Below, in pieces: positions 23,990 through 32,882 of a stretch of 64,000 bases of DNA. Every line of letters starts with the position of its first letter. Position 1 is the first letter of the stretch. The position numbers were made by a program, and so were the translations under genes. Below the pieces are notes generated by a model. It was not told the origin of the DNA. It ran no database searches and saw only the letters and a list, made by a program, of their open reading frames with translations. Source of the stretch: Streptomyces griseoflavus (GTDB lineage Bacteria > Actinomycetota > Actinomycetes > Streptomycetales > Streptomycetaceae); contig NZ_BMUC01000001.1 in assembly GCF_014649995.1 (NCBI RefSeq), forward strand, positions 1,189,724-1,253,723. The letters run 5' to 3'.

Positions 23990-25714
23990 TCATATCTCGT
24001 GCGGATAGGACTCCTTGGAGGACAGCTTCCCGTCGGTGAAGCAGAACCGGTAGACGATGTCCTCCTCGTCGTCCACGAAGTGCTCGCAGGTCGCGTCCTC
24101 CGGCAGCGGCGGGCCGTCCTTCTCCACGCCGTCGGTGAGCAGCGAGTCGCCTTCCGGGAACTTCTCGCGGAGGTCCGCCTCGGCGTCCCCGACCCGGGCC
24201 GACTCGTAGACGCCGGCCGGGATGACGCCCGCCTCCACTTCGTCCAGCAGTTTCGACACCCCCCACACCAGCAGGCCGACGATGCCCGTGACGATGACGA
24301 CGGCGACGAGGGAACACCCCAGGGTGACGTTCTTCCTGCTGCTCATGATGGCGGCGAACTCCTTCTGCGGATCGGGCCGGTGGTCGGTGCCGGCACCACC
24401 CTCGCCCGCCGCGGCCCCACCGGTCCGCCCCCGGAAGTCGTCGTCCGCGACGACGGAAGTCGCGCCCCGCGGACGGGACGCCGTGCCGCCGTCGCCGTAG
24501 GGCAGCACACCGGCGAGCCGGAAACCCCCGTCGGGGGTGGGCCCGGTGTGCACCATGCCGCCGACCAGCCGGGCCCGCTCGCCGAGGCCCGCCAGGCCCT
24601 GGCCGCCGCTGACCGGGGGCGGACCCGCGGGTGTCCCGGCGGGGACCGGCCCGTTGGCCACCTCGACGAGGAGGCTGTCCGGCTCGTAGCGCAGGGACAC
24701 GGTGATCGGGGCGCCCGGCGCGTGCTTGTGCGCGTTGGTCAGGCCCTCCTGGGCGATGCGGTACACCGCGTGGTCGGCGGCGGGCGCGAGGGGCCGTTCG
24801 GTGCCCGAGCGGCACAGCTCCACCGCCGTGCCCGCGGCCCGCGACGACTCCACCAGCCGGTCGACGGAGGCCGCCACCCGGGCCGACGGGGACCCGGCGT
24901 CGTCCTGGGGCGTCCGTGCGGCGTCCGCCACGCCGTCCCGCAGGATGCCCACCGCCTCCCGCAGCTCCCGCATCGCCGTCCTGGAGGCCTCCCGGAGGAT
25001 GCCCACCCCTTCCCGCTGCCGGTCGCCCAGTTCCGGGTCCACCTCCAGCGCGCCGGTGTGCACGGCGATCAGGGCGAGCTGGTGCCCGAGGCTGTCGTGC
25101 ATGTCCTGGGCGATGCGCTGCCGTTCCAGCAACCGGGCCTGGTGCGCCACCATCGTCTGCTCGCGCACCAGTTGGGCGTTGTGCCGCTGCAGCGCGTCCA
25201 GCAGGTCGTGACGCTGGGCGCGGTACCGGGAGGCGAGTCCCGGCACGACCGCGAGGACCAGGAACGGGCTGGCGCCCAGCACGGCCGTCATCAGCAGCGA
25301 CAGGCCGAGCTCCTCGCCGGCCGTGCTGCCGAGACTCGCGGCGAAGAAGAGCACCAGCCCGGCGGCGTACGCGGCCAGCGCGCGCCACGGGCTCTTGACA
25401 CGGCTGCCCGCCGACCAGCTCGCGTAGATCAGCAGGGGCACCGTGCCGGCGACCGCCCCGGCCAGCGCGGAGGAGATCATCAGCACTGTCGCGGGCAGCG
25501 CGCGGCGGCCCAGCGACAGCACGGCGACGGCCAGGGCGAGGCCCGCGGCCCGCGCAGGGGAGCCCGACTCCGTCGCCTGGAGCAGCCCCGCGAGCCCGGA
25601 GAGCACCAGGGCGAGGACGGCCTCCCCGACGACGCGCCCGCGGGACCAGGGGGAGGCGGCGGCGATCCGGGAACGGAGCGGCAGCTCGGCGCGGGGTGTA
25701 TCGGCTACGTCCAC
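23990..25714 (-). CDS. Sensor histidine kinase (HisKA_3) with extra C-terminal membrane-anchored outer domain
   Basis: 574 aa from GTG 25714; the start has no clear ribosome-binding site, and TATGGT lies 6 bp upstream, so the message may be leaderless. Five hydrophobic segments fill residues about 28-160. The HisKA_3 box has phospho-acceptor His206 (QRIAQDMHDSLGHQLALIAVH). The ATPase domain has its N-box at NAHKHAP (327-333) and G-box at GQGLAGLGER (371-380). Unusually, the protein continues for about 165 residues: a Gly/Asp-rich linker, one membrane helix (465-490), and an 84-residue tail with Cys543 and Cys558. YESARVGDAEADLREKFP in the tail recalls SmpA/OmlA-like folds. It should work with the response regulator downstream. 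Confidence 0.88.
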   Translation of the reverse strand: MDVADTPRAELPLRSRIAAASPWSRGRVVGEAVLALVLSGLAGLLQATESGSPARAAGLALAVAVLSLGRRALPATVLMISSALAGAVAGTVPLLIYASWSAGSRVKSPWRALAAYAAGLVLFFAASLGSTAGEELGLSLLMTAVLGASPFLVLAVVPGLASRYRAQRHDLLDALQRHNAQLVREQTMVAHQARLLERQRIAQDMHDSLGHQLALIAVHTGALEVDPELGDRQREGVGILREASRTAMRELREAVGILRDGVADAARTPQDDAGSPSARVAASVDRLVESSRAAGTAVELCRSGTERPLAPAADHAVYRIAQEGLTNAHKHAPGAPITVSLRYEPDSLLVEVANGPVPAGTPAGPPPVSGGQGLAGLGERARLVGGMVHTGPTPDGGFRLAGVLPYGDGGTASRPRGATSVVADDDFRGRTGGAAAGEGGAGTDHRPDPQKEFAAIMSSRKNVTLGCSLVAVVIVTGIVGLLVWGVSKLLDEVEAGVIPAGVYESARVGDAEADLREKFPEGDSLLTDGVEKDGPPLPEDATCEHFVDDEEDIVYRFCFTDGKLSSKESYPHEI

Positions 25715-25954
25715 GCGCAGACCATAGAGGCCCCCACCCGGGTGCCCGCATCCCCCCTTCGGCGCGCTGCCGCACGACGAAAGTGAACACACCCCGCCGC
25801 CACCGCCTCTTGTCCTCTTTGGTCGTCGGAGGCGTCGACTTACGGAGACTCCCCCCGGCCCGGGGCGCGGGACGACGATGGCCCCGCCGGACGCGAGCGG
25901 GAGGCGACGGCAGGCACGGGCCGGACCGGCCCGACGATGCGAGGGAGCGCGGCA

Positions 25955-26551
25955 GTGAACAGCACACCGGGGCAGGGACACGGCCGGTTCACCGTACGGC
26001 AGAGGACCACCCTCATGGTCAACCGGTACGTCGTGACCGAGACGCTGTCCGACGGCTCCGACGGCAGGGTCCTCGCCTTCGCCGAGCAGAAGCGGATGAC
26101 GCTCAGGGAACAGATGACCTTCCACACCGACGAGTCCGGGCGGAAGGTCCTGTTCACCGCCACCGCGCGCCAGGTCGTCGACCTCGGCGCGGTCTACGAC
26201 GTGAGCGACGCGGACGGCCGGCCCATCGGCACGTTCCGCAAGAGGTTCGCCGCCTCCCTGCTGCGTGCGACGTGGGAGCTCGACCAGCCCGGCTCGCTCG
26301 CCGCCGTCGGGCGCGAACGCAACCGGTTCGTGGCCGTGGCCCGCCGCCTGTGGGACCTGCTGCCGCTCGACCTCGTGCCGTTCATGTGGCCGTACCACTT
26401 CGACTTCGTCTCGGACGGCGGGCCGGTGATGAGGGTGGACAAGAAGTTCGGGCTGCGCGACCGCTACGCCGTCGACGTGTCCTCGCCCGCCCTCGACCCG
26501 CGCCTCGCCATCGCCCAGGCCGTGGCCCTGGACGCCCTGCAGTCCCGCTGA
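25955..26551 (+). CDS. LURP-one-related family protein
   Basis: 198 aa. GTG 25955 is preferred because GAGGGAG lies 7 bp upstream; an in-frame ATG at 25937 overlaps that site. The protein is a Tubby/LURP-one type beta-barrel by pattern: RQRTTLMVNRYVVTE, LAFAEQKRMTLREQMTFHTDESGRKVLFTATARQVVDLGAVYDVSDADGRPIGTFRK, then the hydrophobic central helix near the end (DPRLAIAQAVALDAL). Bacterial members have no established role; relatives bind membrane lipids. It is divergent from the histidine kinase across 240 bp. Confidence 0.75.
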   Translation: MNSTPGQGHGRFTVRQRTTLMVNRYVVTETLSDGSDGRVLAFAEQKRMTLREQMTFHTDESGRKVLFTATARQVVDLGAVYDVSDADGRPIGTFRKRFAASLLRATWELDQPGSLAAVGRERNRFVAVARRLWDLLPLDLVPFMWPYHFDFVSDGGPVMRVDKKFGLRDRYAVDVSSPALDPRLAIAQAVALDALQSR

Positions 26552-26606
26552 CCTCGGGCGCCACCCCTCGGGCCCGGTGGCGGGCCGCGCCTGGGAGACT
26601 TCCGCC

Positions 26607-27215
26607 ATGGACCTGAAAATCGCCGAACTCCCCTTTCCCTTGCGCACCTACGGACCCGACGGCTCCTGGTCGTACGAGGACGGTGTCCTCACCGGGTGGG
26701 CCGGGGCGCGGCAGGACCGTTTCGTCCCGCCGACCGGCGAGGCCCTGGACCCGGCCGCGGACGCGCCGCGGCTGCTGGGCGCCCCCGAGGGCGACTTCCA
26801 GCTGATCGCGCGGGTCACGGTCGGCTTCGCCGGCACCTTCGACGCCGGGGTGCTGTACGTCCACGTCGGCGAGCGGGCCTGGGCCAAGCTCTGCCTGGAG
26901 TACTCCCCGGACGTGCCCACCGTCTGCACCGTGGTCACCCGGGGCCACTCGGACGACGCCAACTCCTTCACCGTCGACGGCAGTTCCGTCTGGCTCCGGG
27001 TGAGCCGCACCGGCCGTGCCTTCGCCTTCCACGCGTCCCGCGACGGCGAGCGGTGGACCTTCGTCCGGTTCTTCACCCTCGGCGAGGAGAAGGAGACCGG
27101 CGCCGCCCTGGTCGGCTTCATGACGCAGTCACCGATGGGGGAGGGCTGCGTGGTGACCTACGACCACCTCGAGTACCGGCCGCACTGGCCGCGCGATCTG
27201 CGGGACGGCAGCTGA
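26607..27215 (+). CDS. DUF1349 family protein (concanavalin A-like)
   Basis: 202 aa, ATG 26607 behind GGGAGA. The pattern FQLIARVTVGFAGTFDAGVLYVHVGERAWAKLCLEYSPDVPTVCTVVTRGHSDDANS and VWLRVSRTGRAFAFHASRDGERWTFVRFF is that of DUF1349 proteins, a beta-sandwich relative of concanavalin A-like sugar-binding folds. There is no signal peptide. Family members are of unknown function, sometimes annotated as regulation-of-enolase proteins. It follows the LURP-one gene after 55 bp and may be co-transcribed with it. Confidence 0.8.
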   Translation: MDLKIAELPFPLRTYGPDGSWSYEDGVLTGWAGARQDRFVPPTGEALDPAADAPRLLGAPEGDFQLIARVTVGFAGTFDAGVLYVHVGERAWAKLCLEYSPDVPTVCTVVTRGHSDDANSFTVDGSSVWLRVSRTGRAFAFHASRDGERWTFVRFFTLGEEKETGAALVGFMTQSPMGEGCVVTYDHLEYRPHWPRDLRDGS

Positions 27216-27326
27216 GGGGGGAATGAAACCGGCTGCTTGAAGGTTCATCCAGTTGCGAGGGGGCCCCGGCACCCGCGCGACCCGCACCCGTACCAGTACC
27301 CGCACGACCCTGGAGAGAGCCGACTC

Positions 27327-28043
27327 ATGCGCGTCGAGATCTGGAGCGACATCGCCTGCCCCTGGTGTTATGTCGGAAAGGCCCGTTTCGAGAAGGCGCT
27401 GGCCTCCTTCCCGCACCGTGAGCAGGTCGAGGTGGTGCACCGCTCCTTCGAACTCGACCCGGGCCGTGCCAAGGGCGACATCCAGCCGGTGATCACCATG
27501 CTGACCGGGAAGTACGGCATGAGCGAGGCGCAGGCCCAGGCCGGCGAGGACAACCTGGGCGCCCAGGCCGCCGCCGAGGGCCTGCCCTACCGCACCCGGG
27601 GCCGCGACCACGGCAACACCTTCGACATGCACCGGCTGCTGCACTTCGCCCGCGAGCGGGGACGCCAGGTGGAGCTGCTCGACCGGTTCTACACGGCGAA
27701 CTTCGCCGAGGAGCGGTCCGTCTTCGGCGACGACGAACGGCTCGTCGAGCTGGCCGGCGAGGCCGGCCTCGACACCGACGCCGTACGCGAGGTCCTCGCC
27801 GACCCCGAGGCCTACGCCGACGAGGTCCGCGCCGACGCACGCGAGGCCGCGGAGCTCGGCGCGAACGGTGTGCCGTTCTTCGTCCTCGACCGCACGTACG
27901 GCGTCTCCGGCGCCCAGCCCGCCGAGGTCTTCACCCAGGCGCTCACCCGGGCCTGGGGCGAGCGGCCGCCGCTGCGGACGGTCGGCGGCGACAGCGATGC
28001 CCAGGCGTGCGGCCCGGACGGATGCGCGGTGCCGCAGAAGTAG
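27327..28043 (+). CDS. DsbA family oxidoreductase, FrnE-like
   Basis: 238 aa, ATG 27327 with GGAGAGAG upstream. The thioredoxin-fold active site CPWC is at residues 12-15 (SDIACPWCYVGKARFEKAL), followed by a helical insertion and the cis-Pro region GVPFFVLDRTYGVSGAQP near residue 175-192. It lacks a signal peptide, as usual for FrnE-type 2-hydroxychromene isomerase relatives, so it acts in the cytoplasm. The C-terminus carries an additional CGPDGC pair, which may be redox-active or bind metal. Confidence 0.92.
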   Translation: MRVEIWSDIACPWCYVGKARFEKALASFPHREQVEVVHRSFELDPGRAKGDIQPVITMLTGKYGMSEAQAQAGEDNLGAQAAAEGLPYRTRGRDHGNTFDMHRLLHFARERGRQVELLDRFYTANFAEERSVFGDDERLVELAGEAGLDTDAVREVLADPEAYADEVRADAREAAELGANGVPFFVLDRTYGVSGAQPAEVFTQALTRAWGERPPLRTVGGDSDAQACGPDGCAVPQK

Positions 28044-28140
28044 AACGATCCAGGTCAGGGCGCATGCGTAAGCGTTCCTTCGCGGTAGCGCGCACCATCC
28101 GCCCATGGACGGGGAGATCACGGGGCCGCACAGTGGATCC

Positions 28141-29193
28141 ATGGAGACCCTGGAGAACCTCGTCCGTGCCGAGTTCGCCCCGAAGACGACCTACCTGAAC
28201 ACCGCGAGCAACGCCCTCCTGCCGGCCCGTACGGTGACCGCGCTGGAGCACGCCGCGCGGCTGCGCGTGGAGGGCCGTCCGCTGGACTCCCTGAACGCCG
28301 ACGTCGAGGCCGGCCGGGCCGCCTACGCCCGGCTGGCGGGCGTCCCGGCCGAGCGTGTCGCGGCCGGTGCCACGGCCGCCCTGTACACCTCGCTGGTCGC
28401 GGCCTCGCTGCCGCCGGGCGCCGAAGTCCTCACCGCGGAGGACGACTTCACCTCCGTGCTCAACGCCTTCCACACCCGTGGTGACCTCAAGGTGCGGGCC
28501 GTGCCGCTGGAGCGGATCGCCGACTCCGTACGGCCGGGCACGGCACTGGTGGCGGTCAGCGCGGTCCAGTCCGCCGACGGCCGGATCGCCGACCTGACGG
28601 CGCTGTGCGAGGCGGCCCGGACGCACGGGGCGCGCACCTACGTCGACTTCTCCCAGGCGGCCGGCTGGCTGCCCATGGAGGCCGGCGCCTTCGACTACTC
28701 CGTCTCCATCACCTACAAGTGGCTGCTCGGGCCGCACGGTGCGGCCTTCCTCGTCGTGCCCGAGGACCTCGGCGATCTGCCGCCGTTCCAGGCGAGCCAC
28801 GTGGGCGCGGAGCACCCCTGGGCCATCTGCTACGGTCCGGTCACCGAACTCGCCCGCTCGGCCCGGCGGTTCGACTCCAGCCCGGCCCTGTTCACCTACG
28901 CGGGCCTGCGGGCCTCCCTCGAACTCGTCGAGGAGGTCGGCGTGGACGCGATCCGCGCCCACGACCTGGACCTCGCCGGGCGCTTCCGCGCCGGCCTCGC
29001 GACCCTGGGCCACACGCCCGTGTCCGCGCCCGGTTCACCGATCGTGTCCGTGCCCGGACTCGGCCACCGTCAGTCCGCCCTGGCGGCCGCCGGCGTCCAG
29101 GTGTCCGACCGCGCGGGCCACCTGCGGGCGTCCTTCCACCTGTACAACACGGCCGACGACGTGGACCGGCTGCTCGACGCCCTGTCCGGCTGA
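28141..29193 (+). CDS. Aminotransferase class V-fold PLP-dependent protein
   Basis: 350 aa from ATG 28141; an in-frame ATG at 28105 would add 12 residues without a better ribosome-binding site. The start YLNTASNALLPARTV is the cysteine-desulfurase/isopenicillin-epimerase-like opening. The cofactor lysine is in SITYKWLLGPHG (about residue 199), with the Asp that holds the pyridine nitrogen in TYVDFSQAAGWLP. It is shorter than NifS/IscS proteins and lacks their cysteine loop, so desulfurase activity is unlikely. It is convergent with the ectoine operon, from which a terminator separates it; substrate unknown. Confidence 0.85.
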   Translation: METLENLVRAEFAPKTTYLNTASNALLPARTVTALEHAARLRVEGRPLDSLNADVEAGRAAYARLAGVPAERVAAGATAALYTSLVAASLPPGAEVLTAEDDFTSVLNAFHTRGDLKVRAVPLERIADSVRPGTALVAVSAVQSADGRIADLTALCEAARTHGARTYVDFSQAAGWLPMEAGAFDYSVSITYKWLLGPHGAAFLVVPEDLGDLPPFQASHVGAEHPWAICYGPVTELARSARRFDSSPALFTYAGLRASLELVEEVGVDAIRAHDLDLAGRFRAGLATLGHTPVSAPGSPIVSVPGLGHRQSALAAAGVQVSDRAGHLRASFHLYNTADDVDRLLDALSG

Positions 29194-29215
29194 CCCTCCC
29201 GCCGGGCACACGGCA

Positions 29216-29260
29216 GCGGGCCGGTGCCTCCCTGTCCCACACGAGGAGGCCCCGGCCCGC
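29216..29260. terminator. Bidirectional hairpin between class V aminotransferase and ectD
   Basis: 29216-29231 pairs with 29245-29260 over 16 bp with a single mismatch and a 13-nt loop. It lies between two convergent genes. Confidence 0.8.
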
Positions 29261-29296
29261 GGTCCGGGCGGTGTGTCCACCGCACCGGCACGGCGG

Positions 29297-30193
29297 CTAC
29301 CGCACCGGCGTGAAGTCCCGCGCCCCGATGAACTCGGGCCGCCTGATCGGTGCCGCGAACGGCTCGACCGCCGTGTTCTCGACGCTGTTGAACACGATGA
29401 ACACGTTGCTGCGCGGGAACGGCGTGATGTTGTCGCCGGAGCCGTGCATGGCGTTGCAGTCGAACCAGGTCGCCGAGCCGGCCCTGCCGGTGAACAGCCT
29501 GATGCCGTGCTCCGACGCCATCCGGGTCAGCGCCTCGTCGGACGGGGTCCCCGCGTCCTGCATCTGCAGGGACTTCTTGTAGTTGTCCTTCGGCGTGGCC
29601 CCGGCGCACCCGAGGAACGTCTTGTGCGACCCCGGCATGATCATGAGACCGCCGTTGGTGTCGTAGTTCTCGGTGAGCGCGATCGAGACCGATATCGTGC
29701 GCATGTTCGGCAGGCCGTCCTCGGCGTGCCAGGTCTCGAAGTCCGAGTGCCAGTAGAAGCCACTGGCCCCGAAGCCCGGCTTGACGTTGATCCGCGACTG
29801 GTGGACGTAGACGTCCGAACCGAGGATCTGCCGGGCCCGCCCGACGACCCGCTCGTCACGCACCAGGTTCGCGAAGACCTCGCTGATCCTGTGCACCTCG
29901 AAGACGGACCGGATCTCCTTGGACTGCGGCTCCACGATCGACCGCTCGTCCGCGCGGATGTCCGGGTCGTTGACCAGCCGCTCCAGCTCGCGCCGGTACA
30001 CGGCCACCTCGTCGGGACCGATCAGCTGGTCGATGGCGAGGAAGCCGTCGCGGTCCAGCGCCTGCAGGTCACCGGCCGACACGGGCCCGGGGGTGTCCGG
30101 GGAACCCCAGACGACCGGGTCCTGCCGGGGGGTGGCCACCTCGGTGGCGCCGCGCGTGGGATAGAGGTCGGTGACGTTCGTGGTCGTGGTCAC
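29297..30193 (-). CDS. ectD: Ectoine hydroxylase
   Basis: 298 aa. GTG 30193 has GAGGAGG upstream. This 2-oxoglutarate/Fe(II) dioxygenase turns ectoine into 5-hydroxyectoine. The iron ligands appear as His-x-Asp in FYWHSDFETWHAEDG and the distal His in FDCNAMHGSGDNITP. The EctD signature FYWHSDFETWHAEDGLPNMR is intact, as are SRINVKPGFGASG and NVFIVFNSVEN. It is last of four minus-strand genes ectABCD, 6 bp after ectC. Confidence 0.97.
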   Translation of the reverse strand: MTTTTNVTDLYPTRGATEVATPRQDPVVWGSPDTPGPVSAGDLQALDRDGFLAIDQLIGPDEVAVYRRELERLVNDPDIRADERSIVEPQSKEIRSVFEVHRISEVFANLVRDERVVGRARQILGSDVYVHQSRINVKPGFGASGFYWHSDFETWHAEDGLPNMRTISVSIALTENYDTNGGLMIMPGSHKTFLGCAGATPKDNYKKSLQMQDAGTPSDEALTRMASEHGIRLFTGRAGSATWFDCNAMHGSGDNITPFPRSNVFIVFNSVENTAVEPFAAPIRRPEFIGARDFTPVR

Positions 30194-30199
30194 GGTGAC

Positions 30200-30598
30200 T
30201 CACACCTCCTCGGTGAGCAGCGGGTATACGCCGTTCTCGTCGTGGTCCTCCCGTCCGGTGACGGGCGGGTTGAAGACACAGATGCAGTGGAAGTCCTCCT
30301 TGACCTTGAGCGTGTGCCGCTCGTGGCCGTTGAGGAGGTACATGGTGCCGGGGGTGATGTGGTACGTCTCCCCGGTCTCGCGGTCGGTCAGCTCGGCGTC
30401 GCCCTTGGTGCAGACGACGGCCTCGATGTGGTTCGCGTACCACATCGACGTCTCCGTACCCGCGTAGAGGATCGTCTCGTGCAGGGAGAAGCCGACCTTC
30501 TCCTTGGCGAGGACGATGCGCTTGCTCTCCCAGGTGCCGGACGCGGACTTCACGTGCCGGTCGGTGCCTTCGAGCTCCTTGAACGAACGGACGATCAC
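30200..30598 (-). CDS. ectC: L-ectoine synthase
   Basis: 132 aa, the normal size, starting at GTG 30598. A cupin of the EctC family: [16 protein letters not shown] at the start, [24 protein letters not shown] with the metal-binding Glu and Tyr region, and [18 protein letters not shown] with the His. It cyclises N-gamma-acetyl-diaminobutyrate to ectoine. Separated from ectB by 35 bp and from ectD by 6 bp. Confidence 0.97.
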   Translation of the reverse strand: MIVRSFKELEGTDRHVKSASGTWESKRIVLAKEKVGFSLHETILYAGTETSMWYANHIEAVVCTKGDAELTDRETGETYHITPGTMYLLNGHERHTLKVKEDFHCICVFNPPVTGREDHDENGVYPLLTEEV

Positions 30599-30633
30599 GG
30601 TGTTGCGATGCCTCCTCGGCTGGGATGTGTCTT

Positions 30634-31905
30634 TCAGGCGGTTTCCCGGACGGCGCGGGCGAGGGTGGTGAGGCCCTCGTCCAGGTCGTCCGAGGTGATG
30701 GTCAGGGACGGGAGCAGCTTGACGACCTCGCTCTCCGGGCCGGACGTCTCGATCAGCAGCCCGAGTTCGAAGGCGCGCTTGGCGATGCGGCCCGCGCGCT
30801 CCTTGTCGTGGAACTCCAGTCCCCACACCAGGCCGCGGCCGCGGTACTCCTTGACGTCGGCGAGGTTCTCCTCGGTGATGGCGATCAGCGCCTGCTCGAC
30901 CTGCTCGCCGCGCGAACGGGTCTGCTTCTCCATCGCGGAGCCGTCCGCCCAGTACGCCTCCAGGGCCGCGGTGGCCGTGACGAAGGCGGGGTTGTTGCCG
31001 CGGAAGGTGCCGTTGTGCTCGCCCGGCTCCCAGACGTCGAGTTCGGGCTTGAACAGGGTGAGCGCCATCGGCAGCCCGTAGCCGCTGATCGACTTGGACA
31101 CGGTGACGATGTCGGGCGTGATGCCGGCCTCCTCGAAGGAGAAGAAGGCACCGGTGCGGCCGCAGCCCATCTGGATGTCGTCGACGATGAGCAGCATGTC
31201 CTGGCGCTCGCACAGGGCGGCCAGGGCGCGCAGCCACTCGGGCCGGGCGACGTTGATGCCGCCCTCGCCCTGCACCGTCTCGACGATCACGGCGGCGGGC
31301 TTGTTGAGGCCGGAGCCCTGGTCCTCCAGGAGCCGCTCGAACCAGAGGAAGTCCTCGACCTTGCCGTCGAAGTAGTTGTCGAACGGCATCGGCGTGCCGT
31401 GCACCAGCGGGACGCCGGCGCCGGCCCGCTTGAAGGCGTTGCCGGTCACGGCGAGCGAGCCCAGCGACATGCCGTGGAAGGCGTTGGTGAACGACACGAT
31501 CGCCTCGCGTCCCTTCACCTTCCGCGCCAGCTTCAGCGCGGACTCCACGGCGTTGGTGCCCGTCGGGCCCGGGAACATGACCTTGTACGGCAGGTCGCGC
31601 GGGCGCAGGATGTAGTTCTGGAAGGACTCCAGGAAGGCGCGCTTGGCCGTCGTCGACATGTCGAGGCCGTGCGTGACGCCGTCCCGCTCCAGGTAGTCGA
31701 TCAGCGCCCGTTTCAGGACGGGGTTGTTGTGCCCGTAGTTGAGTGAGCCGGCTCCGGCGAAGAAGTCGAGGTACTCGTGGCCGTCCTCGTCGTACATGCG
31801 GCTGCCGTGCGCACGGTCGAAGACGGTGGGCCAGCCGCGGCAGTAGCTGCGTACCTCGGACTCGAGGGTCTCGAAGACGCTGAGGTCGGGCTGGGTGATG
31901 GTCAC
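30634..31905 (-). CDS. ectB: Diaminobutyrate-2-oxoglutarate transaminase
   Basis: 423 aa from GTG 31905. A class III aminotransferase: [52 protein letters not shown] with the cofactor-binding Asp, and [13 protein letters not shown] with the PLP lysine (about residue 271). It converts aspartate semialdehyde to 2,4-diaminobutyrate, the first step of ectoine synthesis. A 74-bp gap separates it from ectA. Confidence 0.97.
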   Translation of the reverse strand: MTITQPDLSVFETLESEVRSYCRGWPTVFDRAHGSRMYDEDGHEYLDFFAGAGSLNYGHNNPVLKRALIDYLERDGVTHGLDMSTTAKRAFLESFQNYILRPRDLPYKVMFPGPTGTNAVESALKLARKVKGREAIVSFTNAFHGMSLGSLAVTGNAFKRAGAGVPLVHGTPMPFDNYFDGKVEDFLWFERLLEDQGSGLNKPAAVIVETVQGEGGINVARPEWLRALAALCERQDMLLIVDDIQMGCGRTGAFFSFEEAGITPDIVTVSKSISGYGLPMALTLFKPELDVWEPGEHNGTFRGNNPAFVTATAALEAYWADGSAMEKQTRSRGEQVEQALIAITEENLADVKEYRGRGLVWGLEFHDKERAGRIAKRAFELGLLIETSGPESEVVKLLPSLTITSDDLDEGLTTLARAVRETA

Positions 31906-31979
31906 GGCAAATCGCTCCTCGGTGGCGTGGGAAGTCAGAGGGAGTCGGAAGATCAGGGGGGTCGGGCCGGGCGGGCCGG

Positions 31980-32486
31980 TCAGAGTGCGAACGGCCCGAT
32001 GCGGTACAGGACCTCGGGGTCGTGCGGTCCGTCGGGGAAGTGGCCGGCGTCGAACAGCACCTCGCGCTCCAGCAGGGCGTCGTGGCGCTCCGCGAACGCG
32101 GTGAACAGGCGCTCGGACGCGGTGTTGCCCGGCGTGATGGTGGTCTCCACGGTGTCCACCCCGTGCTCGGCCGCGGTCCGGGCGGCCAGACCGTCGAGCA
32201 GGGCGGCGGCCAGACCGCGGCCGCGGTGGGACGCGTCGACCGCGACCTGCCAGACCAGCAGGGTGCGCGGGCTGTCCGGCCGCAGGAATCCGGTGACGAA
32301 GCCGATCGGCTCGCCGCGCTCGTCACGAGCGACGGCCGACGTGGCGGCGAAGTCACGGCACCACAGCAGATAGCTGTACGACGAGTTCAGGTCGAGGACC
32401 TTCGAGTCCCTGGCTATCCGCCACAGCTCGGCTCCGTCCGCCACGGTGGGGCGGTCGATTTGCAGGTCTGCTTGTGCGGCAGTCAT
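31980..32486 (-). CDS. ectA: Diaminobutyrate acetyltransferase
   Basis: 168 aa from ATG 32486. A GNAT-fold protein with the EctA hallmarks [39 protein letters not shown] and [17 protein letters not shown] for acetyl-CoA. It makes N-gamma-acetyl-diaminobutyrate. It is the first gene of the ectABCD operon. An operator-like palindrome begins 6 bp upstream of its ATG, so transcription from the likely promoter would have a very short leader. Confidence 0.97.
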   Translation of the reverse strand: MTAAQADLQIDRPTVADGAELWRIARDSKVLDLNSSYSYLLWCRDFAATSAVARDERGEPIGFVTGFLRPDSPRTLLVWQVAVDASHRGRGLAAALLDGLAARTAAEHGVDTVETTITPGNTASERLFTAFAERHDALLEREVLFDAGHFPDGPHDPEVLYRIGPFAL

Positions 32487-32491
32487 GCGAA

Positions 32492-32515
32492 TTGAACTTA
32501 CCCAGGTAAATTCAA
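32492..32515. promoter_or_regulatory. Palindrome directly upstream of ectA, candidate ectoine operator
   Basis: TTGAACTTACC at 32492-32502 and GGTAAATTCAA at 32505-32515 are inverted copies with one mismatch around a CA centre. The site is AT-rich in a GC-rich genome and starts 6 bp from the ectA ATG, so a bound protein would block transcription or sit on the start site. Confidence 0.6.
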
Positions 32516-32836
32516 AATTGCATCGTCTCTCGGGGTTACGTGCAGGCGCGATCTGTGTTATCGCGCGTGCGGGCAGGTCCGCGCGAGATCACGGCGGGAT
32601 GCACCATTTGTCCTGGTGCATACGCGACAAAAGGGACCGCTTGTGGATCCGGTCACAAGTATGTAACTCCCGTGACGGCCCTCGGAATGCTCGCGAAATC
32701 GTGGCGTTTAGGCCCGGAGATCCGGGGCAGAAGAAGACGGGAAGCTACTCGCCGGATAATAGAAAAATAAGCGATGGAATACGTCGGGGGAATGCGCGCG
32801 AATGATTTCAGGATTCCCTGGAATTCATCCCCCGGT
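32516..32836. other. Gene-free AT-richer region upstream of ectA, with one inverted repeat
   Basis: No open frame with coding bias is seen. Base composition falls well below the surroundings. CTTGTG at 32640-32645 and CACAAG at 32654-32659 form an inverted repeat with an 8-bp spacer. TTTGTC and GCGACAAA around 32608-32635 form a looser one. The region may hold upstream control sites for ectA, whose expression typically responds to salt or heat. Confidence 0.5.
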
Positions 32837-32864
32837 GGCCCGCCCGACGTTTCCGGGCGGGGCC
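32837..32864 (-). terminator. Hairpin terminator of the minus-strand aminotransferase gene
   Basis: GGCCCGCCCG at 32837-32846 pairs with CGGGCGGGGCC at 32854-32864 (one extra G). It lies about 20 bp beyond the stop of the gene ending at 32883. Confidence 0.6.
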
Positions 32865-32882
32865 GCCGGGCCCCGCGGGCGA

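Noticed and set aside
28141-29193. Cysteine desulfurase for Fe-S cluster assembly
   Set aside because: Too short and without the catalytic cysteine loop of NifS/IscS/SufS proteins.
29297-32486. Ectoine genes as part of a larger secondary-metabolite cluster
   Set aside because: Only ectABCD is present, with terminators or gene-free DNA on both sides and no other biosynthetic enzymes.
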